Positions 35,842 through 45,265 of a stretch of 64,000 bases of DNA are shown in pieces. Origin of the DNA: JTS-AC122 sp050246015. GTDB lineage: Bacteria > Planctomycetota > Phycisphaerae > Phycisphaerales > UBA1924. Numbering within the stretch: position 1 is the stretch's first letter; the number at the start of each line of letters is the position of its first letter. Under the pieces are notes generated by a model that had not been told where the DNA came from, ran no database searches, and saw nothing but the letters and a program-made list of their open reading frames with translations. The stretch spans positions 95,421 to 159,420 of the forward strand of contig JBFWWU010000011.1 of assembly GCA_050246015.1 (NCBI GenBank). The letters are read 5' to 3'. A program made the position numbers and the translations under genes.

Positions 35842-36285
35842 GTGGTGGTGTTCACATGTCCAAACTGCGGCGCGGAAAGAAGCTCACCCAAGTCAGACGT
35901 GGGACAGGTTGTCGCGTGTGCCGGGTGCGGCGCGGGCGTGCGGGTGCCCCCGGGCTCGCCCGCCGAGTGGCCCGCGGCGGGAGCCGCGCCGGGGCCGCCG
36001 CTGGCCCCACCGACAAACCCACGGACCGCGCCGAATCGCGCCCCGCGGTGCAGCCGGCTGATCTACATCGTGCTGGCGATCACGTTGGGCGGGCTGGGGG
36101 TGCACAACTTCGTCGCCGGCCGGACGGGGATCGCCATCGCCCAACTCTCGATCAATCTCTCCTGCATCCTGCTGCTGCTGTGCACCGTTGGGCTATCCGC
36201 GATCGGCATTCTGGGGGTATATATCTGGACACTGGTAGAGATCGTGGTCGTGACCGAGGACGGCAGTGGAGTGCCGTTCAACTAG
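35842..36285 (+). CDS. Zinc-ribbon TM2-domain membrane protein
   Basis: A 147-residue protein starting at GTG, preceded by AGAGAGGA. The N-terminus holds a zinc-ribbon-like 'FTCPNCGAE...VVACAGCGAGVRVP', then a Pro/Ala-rich linker. The C-terminal half is a TM2 domain: two membrane helices with 'LAITLGGLGVHNFVAGRTGIAIAQL' and a short turn. TM2 proteins are small membrane proteins of unclear function. Confidence 0.8.
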   Translation: MVVFTCPNCGAERSSPKSDVGQVVACAGCGAGVRVPPGSPAEWPAAGAAPGPPLAPPTNPRTAPNRAPRCSRLIYIVLAITLGGLGVHNFVAGRTGIAIAQLSINLSCILLLLCTVGLSAIGILGVYIWTLVEIVVVTEDGSGVPFN

Positions 36286-36337
36286 CCAGAAACGTCCGAG
36301 AAGCCTCTGTCCGGCGTCGGCGGATCGCGCGCCCGCC

Positions 36338-38818
36338 ATGCCGCTGGCCCGGGGGTCGACCGGTATCATCCTGATCATGACAGGACTTGCCATCGCGTTC
36401 AGCGCCGCCGTTTCGTTGTTCCCGCTCCAGCCCCAGAATGCGCCCCCGCGCCAGCCGCAGCCTGGGGCGTCGCAGCCGACGAACCCGCGTCAGGAGCGAT
36501 ATCTCCCTCCACCGCCGCCGCCGACCACGCCGCCGGGCACGGTCATGCGGGCCCCCAATCCCGATCTTCCGCTGCTGGTCGTCACGAACGACGACACACC
36601 GGTCACGCAGTCGTGCCGCATCTCGATCCCGCCCGGGACCGTCATCGCGGACAGCAACAACAACGGCGTGCTGCGGATCACCTCGCCGAACATCACGATC
36701 GAGTTCGACGCGGGTTCGATATTGCGCGGCTCACCGACCGGCGCCGACCCGGATACCTACGCGGGCGTGGGAATCCGGATCGAGAACGCCGGGAACGTGA
36801 CCATCCGCAACGCCGCGATCAGCGGCTTCAAGGCGGGAATCCACGCCACCAAAGCCGCGAATCTCACGATCGAGGAATCCACGCTATCGGACAACTTCCG
36901 GCAGCGCCTGCGATCCACGCCGGACGCCGAGGATTCCTCCGACTGGCTCTGGCCGCATCGCAACGACCACAACGAGCACCTGGTCAACTACGGCGCGGCG
37001 ATCTACATCGAGGATTCGCACCACGTCACGGTCCGCAAGTGCCTGGTGCACAACGGGCAGAACTCGCTGTATCTCGATCGGGTCAACGACTCGCGCATCT
37101 TCGATAACGATTTCTCGTTCAACTCGGGCTGGGGCATCTTCCTCTATCGCTCCAGCGGCAATGTCGTCACCCGCAACGCCTGCGACTTCAACATCCGCGG
37201 GTACAGCCACGGCGTCTACAACCGCGGGCAGGACTCCGCGGGCATCCTGCTCTTCGAGCAGTCGTCGAACAACACCATCGCCGACAACTCCGCCACGCAC
37301 TGCGGCGACGGGGTCTTCGCGTTCGCTGGCATCGAGGCGCTCGGGGAGGACTGGTACAACGCGGAGGCCGATCGGCTGCGACGCCAGGCGGGTTCCGCCG
37401 ACTCCGCCGTCGCCGTGAGTGTGCCAAAGGATGTTGTTGATCGCCACCGCCGACTGGGGTGCAACAACAACGTGTTCCTCAAGAATGACCTTTCCTGGGC
37501 CGCGGCTCACGGGCTCGAACTCACGTTCTCGTTCAACAACACCATCGTGAGCAACCTGATCCGCCACAACGCCATCTGCGGCGTGTGGGCCGGCTACTCG
37601 CAGGACACCCTCATCGGGGGCAACAACTTCACCTCCAACGGGCTCCCCGGAACCCCGACCGACGGCTCGACCGAAGGCGGCGGGATCAACATCGAGCACG
37701 GGTCGGGCAACCGCCTCCTGGGAAACAAGTTCATCGCCAATCCCGTCGCCATCCGCCTGTGGGACGATGACGACGCCGCGCTGCTCCGCTTCCCCTGGGC
37801 CCTGGCCAACCACAAGGGATCCAGCGGCAACATCCTCAAGGCGAACATGTTCGACGGCGATTCGCTCGGCATCCGCCTCATCCGCACCACCGGCACCCGG
37901 CTGTCCATCAACACGTTCAAGAACGTCCCACCCGATCGCCAGTTCATCAAGGACGACGCCAGCGAAGCAACCGAAGAGAAGATGATGGTTTCTGACGGTT
38001 TCCAGAACCCATCCGTGACAATCCTGGGCGACACCAAGCCGTTCAATGGACGCCCCACGCTCCACGGCCGCGAGAACATCGTCATGACCCAGTGGGGACC
38101 GTGGGACCACGAATCTCCCATCGTCCGCCCCGGCCGACGTCCGAGTCAGCCCGGTTCGGATTCACACGAGTTCTTCGGCCTCCCCTCGCCAGGCCCCAAG
38201 GCAACGGTTGTCAGCGGCGACGTGGACGCCTCGTTCGTGCCGGGCAGCGTCAATCCCTACACCCTCATCGTCTCGCCCAAGGGATCGGCGGGCGTCGCGC
38301 CCTACACCGTGCGGGTCACCAGCGGCGCGTACTCCGCCGACGTGTCCGGCACGCTCATCAACGCCCGTTGGAACGTCACCTTTTTCCCGACGCCCGACTA
38401 CGGCGCGGGCACCGCTCCACCCGACCTGGACCAGTGGCGCGCCCTGGCACACTCGCCCGAAGCGCGATCCGTCACCACCGGTTCCCTTTCCATGCGGTTT
38501 GGCTACACCGGCCCCGCGAGCCTGGGCCTGGCCCCAGGGTCGGATCAGTGGCCGATCGCCTCCGACCATTTCGGCACCATCGCCAAGGCCACGCTCTCGC
38601 TCACACCCGGTACCTACCGGGTGAAGACCCTGAGCGACGACGGCGTGCGCGTCATCGTGGGCGGCAAGACGCTCGTCGAGCGCTGGGATTGGCACTCGCC
38701 CCAGGCCGACTCGGCGGAACTCACGATCGATTCGCCGACGGATGTCGCTTTCATCGTCGAGCACTTCGAGATCGATGGGTACGCCGTGCTGGACTTCAGC
38801 ATCGAGGCGGTGCGCTAG
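36338..38818 (+). CDS. Secreted right-handed beta-helix protein with C-terminal PA14-like domain
   Basis: A protein of about 826 residues. A signal peptide is followed by a Pro/Gln-rich stretch, then a long series of parallel-beta-helix turns typical of NosD/pectate-lyase-like folds ('NAGNVTIRNAAISGFKAGIHATKAANLTIEESTL', 'HNGQNSLYLDRVNDSRIFDNDFSFNSGWGIFLY', 'SSNNTIADNSA'). The last ~150 residues look like PA14 ('RFGYTGPASLGLAPGSDQW', 'YRVKTLSDDGVRVIVGGKTLVERW'), a carbohydrate-binding module in other proteins. Probably an extracellular polysaccharide-interacting protein. The start is uncertain: ATG at 36338 gives the better signal peptide; 36377 is the alternative. Confidence 0.82.
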   Translation: MPLARGSTGIILIMTGLAIAFSAAVSLFPLQPQNAPPRQPQPGASQPTNPRQERYLPPPPPPTTPPGTVMRAPNPDLPLLVVTNDDTPVTQSCRISIPPGTVIADSNNNGVLRITSPNITIEFDAGSILRGSPTGADPDTYAGVGIRIENAGNVTIRNAAISGFKAGIHATKAANLTIEESTLSDNFRQRLRSTPDAEDSSDWLWPHRNDHNEHLVNYGAAIYIEDSHHVTVRKCLVHNGQNSLYLDRVNDSRIFDNDFSFNSGWGIFLYRSSGNVVTRNACDFNIRGYSHGVYNRGQDSAGILLFEQSSNNTIADNSATHCGDGVFAFAGIEALGEDWYNAEADRLRRQAGSADSAVAVSVPKDVVDRHRRLGCNNNVFLKNDLSWAAAHGLELTFSFNNTIVSNLIRHNAICGVWAGYSQDTLIGGNNFTSNGLPGTPTDGSTEGGGINIEHGSGNRLLGNKFIANPVAIRLWDDDDAALLRFPWALANHKGSSGNILKANMFDGDSLGIRLIRTTGTRLSINTFKNVPPDRQFIKDDASEATEEKMMVSDGFQNPSVTILGDTKPFNGRPTLHGRENIVMTQWGPWDHESPIVRPGRRPSQPGSDSHEFFGLPSPGPKATVVSGDVDASFVPGSVNPYTLIVSPKGSAGVAPYTVRVTSGAYSADVSGTLINARWNVTFFPTPDYGAGTAPPDLDQWRALAHSPEARSVTTGSLSMRFGYTGPASLGLAPGSDQWPIASDHFGTIAKATLSLTPGTYRVKTLSDDGVRVIVGGKTLVERWDWHSPQADSAELTIDSPTDVAFIVEHFEIDGYAVLDFSIEAVR

Positions 38819-38866
38819 GTCCCCCACGGGCGGCGCTCATCAGCCGGATTCGGACGTGGACGTACC

Positions 38867-39736
38867 ATGCTCCGCATGGACCGCTACGACCTGTACGAAG
38901 CCTGCGTGCAGCGCCCCGCGGAACTGGCCGCGTTCCTCTCGCGGGCACACGCGAATGAACCCCTCTCGCTCCGCGAAGATTTTTGCGGCTCGGCGGCGCT
39001 GTGCCGGGCCTGGGTCACCGCGCGGCCCGATGCCGCCCGTCGGGCGGTCGGCATCGACCTTGAGCCGGCCGTGATCCATGTCGCCAAGCGGCGCCTCGGG
39101 TTGATCAACCCGGCCCAGCGCGCCAGGATTTCGCTCGTCGCGGGCAATGCCCTGCATCCACCCCATCGTCCAGAGGATGTCGCTCCCGACATCGTGTTCG
39201 TCGGCAACTTCTCGCTCGGTGAGATCGACTCCCGAACAGACCTGATCTCCTACCTCGCCGCATCCCGAGCGCGGCTTGCGCCCGGCGGCGTGTTCGCCGC
39301 CGATACCTTCGGCGGCGCGTCCTCCCTCCGCGTCGGCGCCGTGCAGCGAATCGGCACGCTTGCGGACGAACTCCAACGCCAGCGCCGCGTCCGCTATACA
39401 TGGGAACAGCGCCGCGTGCACGCGCTTCGCGCCCACGTCGAGTGCGCGCTGCACTTTCGGGTGGAAGCAGCGCCCGGCGACGGCGAGCCGGGGGAAATCG
39501 TCGCCGAGTTTCCGGACGCCTTTGTGTACCGCTGGCGTCTCTGGAGTGTCCCGGAGTTATGCGATGCGCTGCGCGAAGCGGGCTTCACCGAGATCGACGT
39601 GTGGCGCGACCTGCATGACCGCCCGCTCATGAAACTCCGCGGCCGGAGCGGCGACGCCCCCGTGGAAGACGAATCGGCCGCCGACCTGGAGTCGATCGCC
39701 GAAAGCCACATCGTGTGCCTGGTCGCGCGGAAATAG
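38867..39736 (+). CDS. Class I SAM-dependent methyltransferase
   Basis: A 289-residue protein. 'LREDFCGSAALCRAWV...AVGIDLEP' is the SAM-binding motif I with the acidic ribose ligand. 'PDIVFVGNFSLGEIDSRTDLISYLAASRARLAPGGVFAADTFGG' covers motifs II-III. The substrate is unknown. It starts 48 bases after the beta-helix gene on the same strand. Confidence 0.82.
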   Translation: MLRMDRYDLYEACVQRPAELAAFLSRAHANEPLSLREDFCGSAALCRAWVTARPDAARRAVGIDLEPAVIHVAKRRLGLINPAQRARISLVAGNALHPPHRPEDVAPDIVFVGNFSLGEIDSRTDLISYLAASRARLAPGGVFAADTFGGASSLRVGAVQRIGTLADELQRQRRVRYTWEQRRVHALRAHVECALHFRVEAAPGDGEPGEIVAEFPDAFVYRWRLWSVPELCDALREAGFTEIDVWRDLHDRPLMKLRGRSGDAPVEDESAADLESIAESHIVCLVARK

Positions 39737-39854
39737 TCGCACTTCCCTCCGCTCGTGCACCGGTCAAGAATCTCTTGTGCCTTCGCCGCCCCCCAGCGAA
39801 CCATCTCGACGGGCCGACCCACCCCACAGCGCGGCAACCCTGCCGCCCGATCCG

Positions 39855-41354
39855 ATGCCCGTGCGGACCATTTCCGCTCCCTTCGACATCACCCTCCGGC
39901 CTCCCGGATCCAAGAGCCTGACCAATCGCGCGCTCCTGCTGGCCGCGCTGGCCGAAGGCGAATCCGTGCTCCGCAACGTGCTCATCGAGGCGGAGGATTC
40001 CAGCGTGATGATCCGCGCGCTTCAGCGACTGGGCGCCCGCATCGAGCGCCGAGGCGAATCCGACCTGGTAGTCACCGGCGTCCGAGGCGAGTGGCGCCCG
40101 CAGTCCGCCGCGCCGGCGGACCTGACACCCGATCCGGGAGTGGTGCTGTGTCTTGAGAACGCCGGGACCGCGACACGATTCCTCACCGCCGCCGCTGTCC
40201 TGGCTCACCCAAGTCCCCCCGGCGCTCCGCCGATCCCCATCGTCATCGACGGGAACGAGCGGATGCGGCAACGCCCCATCGGGGAACTGGTGGACATCCT
40301 TCGGCAACTCGGCGTGCACGTCGAATACGTCGCCCCGCGCGACCATCCCGAGGTCGGCGCGCGCCACGGCTACCCCCCCATCGCCGTGTATCCTCCGGCC
40401 GATCGGCGCACGCTCTCGCGTGAAATCCAGATCGGCCGCACCGCATCGAGCCAGTTCATCTCGGCCCTGTTGCTCGTCGCTCCATTCCTCTGCGCCGGCG
40501 ACCCTGGGTCGGCGCCCGCCGAAGGCCCGGCCGGCGGACTCACGATCACCTTCGTCGATCGGATCACCAGTTGGCCGTACGTCGCGATGACGCTGGGCCT
40601 GCTCGAAGAAGTCGGCATCCGCGCCCACTGGGAACACGATGCGTCGTACCTGCTGGTGTCGCAGGAGTGCCCATGCCGGGTCTACATCCCCTGCACGCCG
40701 CTGTACAGGTTCGATTATGACGTGGAGCCCGACGCGAGCGGCGCGACCTACTTCTGGGCCGCCGCCGCCCTTGTGCCCGGCGCTTCGTGCACGATCCCCG
40801 GGCTGGATCGCGGGTCGCTGCAGGGCGACGCCGAGTTCGCGATCGACGTGCTGCTGGACGCCGGCGCCGATGCCCAGGCGTCGGCCGTCAACCAGACCGA
40901 TCAGTCCGGCGCGTGGACCCGCGTGGTCGGCAAGGCCGGCATCAACCCGATCGTCGCGGACTTCGCCGGCATGCCCGACGCCGCCATGACCGCCGCCGCC
41001 GTCGCGTGCTTCGCCTCCGGGCCCTCGCGCCTGAGCGGCTTGCGCACGCTCCGGGTCAAGGAAACCGACCGCATCGCGGCTCTCCAAACCGAACTGGCCC
41101 GCGTCGGCGTGAAAACAGTGGTCGATTCCTCGGCGGACGACGAGACGCTCATCGTGATTCCTCCTCCGGGGGGCGTGGATTGCTCCTCGCTCGCCCCGCG
41201 CGTCGTCTTTGAAACCTACAACGACCACCGCATGGCCATGTCGCTCGCGCTCATCGGTCTGCGCCGGCCCAACGTCTTCGTCAGCAACCCGGCGTGTGTC
41301 GCAAAGACCTATCCCAACTTCTGGCGCGATTTCTCCTTGCTCTACACGTCCTGA
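39855..41354 (+). CDS. aroA: 3-phosphoshikimate 1-carboxyvinyltransferase (EPSP synthase)
   Basis: A 499-residue shikimate-pathway enzyme. 'LRPPGSKSLTNRALLLAALAEG' holds the substrate-binding Lys-Ser, 'ENAGTATRFLTAA' the conserved Asn-Ala-Gly-Thr, 'IDGNERMRQRPI' the central Arg motif, then 'LRVKETDRIAAL' and 'FETYNDHRMAMSLALIGLRRPNV'. It is longer than the usual ~430 residues because of several small inserts in the middle ('FLCAGDPGSAPAEGPAGG', 'VNQTDQSGAWTRV'). The start at 39855 places the PGSKS motif at the normal distance. Confidence 0.95.
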   Translation: MPVRTISAPFDITLRPPGSKSLTNRALLLAALAEGESVLRNVLIEAEDSSVMIRALQRLGARIERRGESDLVVTGVRGEWRPQSAAPADLTPDPGVVLCLENAGTATRFLTAAAVLAHPSPPGAPPIPIVIDGNERMRQRPIGELVDILRQLGVHVEYVAPRDHPEVGARHGYPPIAVYPPADRRTLSREIQIGRTASSQFISALLLVAPFLCAGDPGSAPAEGPAGGLTITFVDRITSWPYVAMTLGLLEEVGIRAHWEHDASYLLVSQECPCRVYIPCTPLYRFDYDVEPDASGATYFWAAAALVPGASCTIPGLDRGSLQGDAEFAIDVLLDAGADAQASAVNQTDQSGAWTRVVGKAGINPIVADFAGMPDAAMTAAAVACFASGPSRLSGLRTLRVKETDRIAALQTELARVGVKTVVDSSADDETLIVIPPPGGVDCSSLAPRVVFETYNDHRMAMSLALIGLRRPNVFVSNPACVAKTYPNFWRDFSLLYTS

Positions 41355-41392
41355 TCGATCCGGCGTGAACACCGGCGCCCGCTCCGCATGCC

Positions 41393-41428
41393 GACGAAAA
41401 CAAATGGGCAGGCGCCCAGCGCCTGCCC
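41393..41428 (-). terminator. Intrinsic terminator
   Basis: A perfect 10-base GC stem (41406-41415 with 41419-41428, 3-base loop). On the minus strand it is followed by a T-rich tract (ATTTGTTTTCG). It lies 31 bases past the stop of the cytochrome b562-like gene. Confidence 0.8.
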
Positions 41429-41459
41429 AGGTCATCAGCCCCGGATGTCGCCCCAGTAC

Positions 41460-42017
41460 TTACTCCTTTTCCTTCAGGCCCATCGCCGAGTGGCCCGCGT
41501 CCTTCATTTTGACGATCTCGTCGAACTTGGTTTTCGCCTCGGCCGTCTTGCCGTCGGCGACCATCTCCTCAAGGTCCAGCAGGGCCCGCGTCAGTTTGAT
41601 CAGGTTCGATCGGAACGTCTTGGCGATCTTGTCCTTGTCTCCGTCCTTGGCCTTCTCGAGCACGTCAGCGGGTACCGGCAGGCCCTTCGCCATGACCGCG
41701 CCTCGCTGCATGTCGTTGATCAACTTGAGTTGATCGGCCTGCTTCGCGCCGTCGCCGATGATCGCGCCCAGTTGACGCGCCGCCCCGTTCATCATCTTCA
41801 TCCCCTGCTCCACCGAGCCCTGGGGGCCGCGCCGACCTTCTCCGCCCGGGCCCCCCGGCCCCCCGTCGCGCCCGGGCTGACGCCGCTCCGGCTGGTTCGG
41901 CCTCTCACCGGTCGGCTGCGCCGATGCGGATGAGCCGAACGTGAACGCCAGACCTCCAGCGCCGAGCAGCGCCGCCAGAGACAGGGCCGAGACGATCCGA
42001 GAAATACGAGATGCCAT
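41460..42017 (-). CDS. Secreted cytochrome b562-like four-helix protein
   Basis: A 185-residue exported protein. The signal peptide ends near 'SASAQ', followed by a Gly/Pro/Arg-rich linker (~30-65). The remaining ~115 residues are helical with charged, heptad-like spacing: 'GMKMMNGAARQLGAIIGD', 'MAKGLPVPADVLEKAKDGD', 'LIKLTRALLDLEEMVADGKTAEAKTKFDEIVKMKDAGHSAMG'. Helix pattern, length, an early Met and a His near the end match cytochrome b562, where Met and His ligate haem. Haem binding is inference. A strong terminator follows. Confidence 0.65.
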   Translation of the reverse strand: MASRISRIVSALSLAALLGAGGLAFTFGSSASAQPTGERPNQPERRQPGRDGGPGGPGGEGRRGPQGSVEQGMKMMNGAARQLGAIIGDGAKQADQLKLINDMQRGAVMAKGLPVPADVLEKAKDGDKDKIAKTFRSNLIKLTRALLDLEEMVADGKTAEAKTKFDEIVKMKDAGHSAMGLKEKE

Positions 42018-42189
42018 GCGTTGTTTCCTTGGAACGTGTGCGTGCCGCTCACACCGAGCGGCGTGTGTTTGAGTGACACAATGTACCCGAACCCACCGGG
42101 AAGGTGGCACAACGCCGAGTTCCGCGACTTGTTGCTGAGATCCCCTGCCTTCGGCGGCGACGCTTCCGCGCCGCACATCGCTGTTTCAC

Positions 42190-43467
42190 CTAACGCCGTC
42201 CTATTCCTGCTCTTGCCGCCCGCACTCCCTCTCGCAGCACTTCGATCGCCCGATCGAACTGCGCATCGGCGCCGCCGGCGTACGGGATCGTGCGTTTCAC
42301 CTCGTCATCCACCGGCACGCCAACTCCCTCCAGCCGCTCGCCGTCAACTCGCACGTCCATCACCGCCAGGTAGAGCATACTCCCATCGCGCAGCATGATC
42401 GGCGTTCCCCCAAGCACCGCCCCGCCCGTGCGCTCTCCCACGAGCCGCGCTCGCCCGTGCTTCCGCAGCGCGTGCGCGAATATCTCCTTGCCGCTCCGCG
42501 ATTCTCCGTCGACCAGCAGGACCAGCGGCTTGCGGAACGCAAACTCCTGTTCCTGCCACTCCGCGCCGGACTCGATATCCGCGCGCGAGCGCCTTCCCAG
42601 CCGCGGCGTCACCGGGTTGAACAGGTTGACGTATTCCGGACTGGCGCCCCCCCACCCGCCGCGGAGGTCCAGCACCAGTCCGTCCACTCCCGCCAGTTCT
42701 CTCTGCAGCAGGTCGGCGAGCAGTTCCTGGTATGCCGGATTCGCATACGAACGCACTCGCACGTAACCGAGTCTGGTTTCCTCCTTCTGGATCACCCTCG
42801 CCCCGCGCCTCATCGATTCCTTGAACATCTCCAGCGGGTTGATCCGCACCGGCGTCACCAGCAGCGTCCGGCGCGACCCCGCGTCCTTCGTGCGCTGAAT
42901 GTGCACCCGCGTCGGCTTCCCCTCTCGCCCGGCGAACGCATCGATGTCCGACCAAGGCCCGTCCTCGACGCCCAGGAGTTCATCACCGACATGGAGCCCT
43001 GCCTGCGCGGCGGGCCCGGCCTCGTACACGTCGCCCGCAAACGTCCGGCCGTCCACCTTCACCGCCACGACCCCGACCCCCACGTACCCCACCAGGCCCG
43101 TCCCGCATCCGGGGAACCGCTCCGGGTTGATCCCGTCGGGGTTGAACACGTCGAGCAACTCGTAGTACTCGCGCTGCGACCGGTGATAGTGTCGAGTGTG
43201 CGAGGCGTGCAGCCGATCGAGCGCCTCGTTGATCACCCGCGAGACTCCCTCGCCGCAGCCCGCTTGGGCGGCCCGCGGCGCAAACTGATCCCGCACCCGG
43301 GACCAGTCCACGCCGTGCAGGTTCGGGTCGTAGAACCGTTCGCGCACGACGTCCATCGCCTGCCGGAAGACCTCGCCGGCCGCCGCCGGTGTCGGGGTCG
43401 AACTCGGCTGATTCCCCGCGGAAACAGTCACCAGCACGCACCAGAGCGCCATGATCGCCTGCATCAT
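42190..43467 (-). CDS. S41-family C-terminal processing peptidase-like protein
   Basis: A 425-residue secreted protease-like protein. A short signal peptide precedes a helical N-terminal domain ('YYELLDVFNPDG'), a PDZ-like segment (~150-195: 'AGPAAQAGLHVGDELLGVEDG') and the S41 core: 'GYVRVRSYANPAYQELLADLL', 'VDGLVLDLRGGWGGASPEYVNLF', 'LVLLVDGESRSGKEIFAHALRKHGRARLVGERTGG'. In the last, Ser and Lys sit as the expected Ser-Lys dyad. ATG codons at residues 1, 2 and 6 compete as starts. Confidence 0.88.
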   Translation of the reverse strand: MMQAIMALWCVLVTVSAGNQPSSTPTPAAAGEVFRQAMDVVRERFYDPNLHGVDWSRVRDQFAPRAAQAGCGEGVSRVINEALDRLHASHTRHYHRSQREYYELLDVFNPDGINPERFPGCGTGLVGYVGVGVVAVKVDGRTFAGDVYEAGPAAQAGLHVGDELLGVEDGPWSDIDAFAGREGKPTRVHIQRTKDAGSRRTLLVTPVRINPLEMFKESMRRGARVIQKEETRLGYVRVRSYANPAYQELLADLLQRELAGVDGLVLDLRGGWGGASPEYVNLFNPVTPRLGRRSRADIESGAEWQEQEFAFRKPLVLLVDGESRSGKEIFAHALRKHGRARLVGERTGGAVLGGTPIMLRDGSMLYLAVMDVRVDGERLEGVGVPVDDEVKRTIPYAGGADAQFDRAIEVLREGVRAARAGIGRR

Positions 43468-43539
43468 GCACAAGCGTACGACGAGATCTTCGTCGGGCGC
43501 CGCTCGCTCGTCCCGAACTTGACGCCTCTATGCTCCACC

Positions 43540-44019
43540 ATGCTTCCTGACGATTCGCACTGGATGACGCTCGCCATCGATCAGGCCCGGCGCGGCATCG
43601 CCGACGGTCAATCCCCGTTCGGCGCGGTCATCGTCCGCGGCGGATCGCTCGTCGCCGCCGGTCATAACGAAGTCTGGCGGCGCACCGACCCGACGGCTCA
43701 CGCGGAAGTGGTCTGCATCCAGCGCGCCTGCGAGGCGCTGCGGACAATCGATCTCTCCGGCTCCGAGATGTACACGACGACCGAACCCTGCCCCATGTGC
43801 GCCGCCGCGATCCACTGGAGCAAACTTGCGTCCGTCCACTTCGGCACCACGATCGCCGACGCCTTGCACGCGGGTTTCAGCGAACTGACCGTCCCCATCG
43901 ACCGGCTCTACCGCGACGGGAACAGTCCGGTGCGCCTCGCGCAGGCTCCGAGGAGCGTGCGGGCCCGGTGCGCCGGTCTCTTTGATGAGTGGAAAGCCGC
44001 CGGGGGCAAATCCTACTAA
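43540..44019 (+). CDS. Zinc nucleoside/guanine deaminase-like enzyme
   Basis: A 159-residue cytidine-deaminase-fold enzyme. The zinc site is His and Glu in 'DPTAHAEVVCIQRAC' and two Cys in 'TTEPCPMCAAAIHWSKLASVHFG'. Overall pattern and the ending 'F.EW....GKSY' resemble bacterial guanine deaminase (GuaD, ~156 residues) more than TadA, but substrate cannot be fixed by eye. It diverges from the S41 peptidase gene; the gap is about 70 bases. Confidence 0.85.
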   Translation: MLPDDSHWMTLAIDQARRGIADGQSPFGAVIVRGGSLVAAGHNEVWRRTDPTAHAEVVCIQRACEALRTIDLSGSEMYTTTEPCPMCAAAIHWSKLASVHFGTTIADALHAGFSELTVPIDRLYRDGNSPVRLAQAPRSVRARCAGLFDEWKAAGGKSY

Positions 44020-44027
44020 CCCCGTGT

Positions 44028-44252
44028 ATGCCCTCGCGCCCGACCATCATGCCCAGCGGCAACTCCTCCATCCTCGCCGGCCTGCGTTCCTGGCTCAGCC
44101 AGCGCCGGTTCCCCACGCTGCTCATCGTCGCCGCCCTCCTGCTCGGCATCGACGCCGTGATCCCCGATCCCGTCCCCTTCGCGGATGAAATCCTGCTCAC
44201 GGTCGTCACCGCCGCGCTCGCCTCATGGCGGAAACGGCCCCGCGGGTCTTGA
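44028..44252 (+). CDS. Small membrane protein (DUF6116-like)
   Basis: A 74-residue protein with one or two hydrophobic segments ('FPTLLIVAALLLGIDAVIPDPVPFADEILLTVVTAALASW') and a basic C-terminus. The pattern of a helix, 'D.VIPDP.PF.DE' and a second helix matches small proteins annotated as DUF6116. It starts 8 bases after the deaminase stop. ATG at 44049 is an alternative start. Function unknown. Bases 44253-44371 hold nothing recognisable. Confidence 0.55.
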   Translation: MPSRPTIMPSGNSSILAGLRSWLSQRRFPTLLIVAALLLGIDAVIPDPVPFADEILLTVVTAALASWRKRPRGS

Positions 44253-44371
44253 CGGGCCGGGAGGCGCTCGCCCCCGCATCCTCCCTCCTGTGTCCCGGCT
44301 CTCTTACCCCCACGGCCGTTCTTCATCGCCGCTTCATCCACCGATCATGATGCCGGCCCATCATCGCCCCG

Positions 44372-45265
44372 ATGCTGGAATGGGCCGCCGAACATCCGCG
44401 AGCGCTCGTGGCGGGCGCGGCCCTTGGTCTGGTCTGGACCGCCGAGAGTCTCTTCCCCCTGGTTGCCCTGCCACGCCCGCGCGGGGTGCACGCCGGCAGG
44501 AACATCGCGCTAGGCCTGATCAACTCCGCCGTGCGGATCCTGCTGTTCGTGCCGGCGCTGCTCGCCGTCACGAGTTGGGCGCAGGCCCAAGGGTTCGGGC
44601 TGCTGCGGTGGGCGGCGCTCCCAGCCTGGCTCGTGGCCGTCGCCGCGGTCGTGCTCCTGGACCTGGCGGGGTACGCCTGGCACGTCGCATCCCACTTCTG
44701 CCCCCTGCTCTGGCGCTTCCACGTCGTGCACCATCACGATGACGCCGTTGATTCCACGACCGCCTTTCGTTTCCACCTGGGCGACGTGCTGGCCGGCTCG
44801 CTGGTGACCGTTGTAATCGCCGGCGCGCTCGGCCTCCACGTCTGGCACGTGCTGCTCTATGAATCCATCCTGATCCCCCTCTCCATCTTCCACCACGGGA
44901 ACGTGCGGCTGCCCCACCGGATCGAACTCGCCCTGGAACGGATCATCGTCACCCCCCGCATGCACCGGGTGCACCATTCCGCCTGGCATGCGGAGACCGA
45001 CTCCAACTTCGCCGCCGTCTTCTCCTTCTGGGACGCGCTCTTCGGCACGCTCCGCCGCCGCCCCGACACCCACCGCGTGCGTGTCGGGCTTGACGGCTAT
45101 TCATCGCGCGACAACTCCACGCTCCTGGGGTGTCTTAAGACTCCCCTGGGCCCCATCAAGAGCAGGCCGGGTTCGTCCACTCTCTCAGAGGCACCCCCGC
45201 CCGACGCCCGCGCCGCCGGGACGCGGGGCGTATGGGCCGGAGGGAACTCAGCGGGAAGGGCCTAG
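44372..45265 (+). CDS. Sterol desaturase/fatty acid hydroxylase family membrane protein
   Basis: A 297-residue integral membrane di-iron oxygenase-like protein. Several membrane helices flank the histidine clusters 'HVASHFCPLLWRFHVVHHH', 'SIFHHGNV' and 'TPRMHRVHHSAWHAETDSNFAAVFSFWDALFGTLRR', which match the eight-His pattern of the family. It probably hydroxylates or desaturates a lipid. The stop TAG at 45263-45265 interlocks with the stop of the convergent gene. Confidence 0.88.
   Translation: MLEWAAEHPRALVAGAALGLVWTAESLFPLVALPRPRGVHAGRNIALGLINSAVRILLFVPALLAVTSWAQAQGFGLLRWAALPAWLVAVAAVVLLDLAGYAWHVASHFCPLLWRFHVVHHHDDAVDSTTAFRFHLGDVLAGSLVTVVIAGALGLHVWHVLLYESILIPLSIFHHGNVRLPHRIELALERIIVTPRMHRVHHSAWHAETDSNFAAVFSFWDALFGTLRRRPDTHRVRVGLDGYSSRDNSTLLGCLKTPLGPIKSRPGSSTLSEAPPPDARAAGTRGVWAGGNSAGRA

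Noticed and set aside
39627..41435. Long minus-strand ORF of 602 codons opposite aroA
   Set aside because: It is a shadow of the aroA frame in GC-rich DNA: Arg/Gly/His-heavy composition, no motifs, whereas the plus strand holds clear EPSP synthase motifs.
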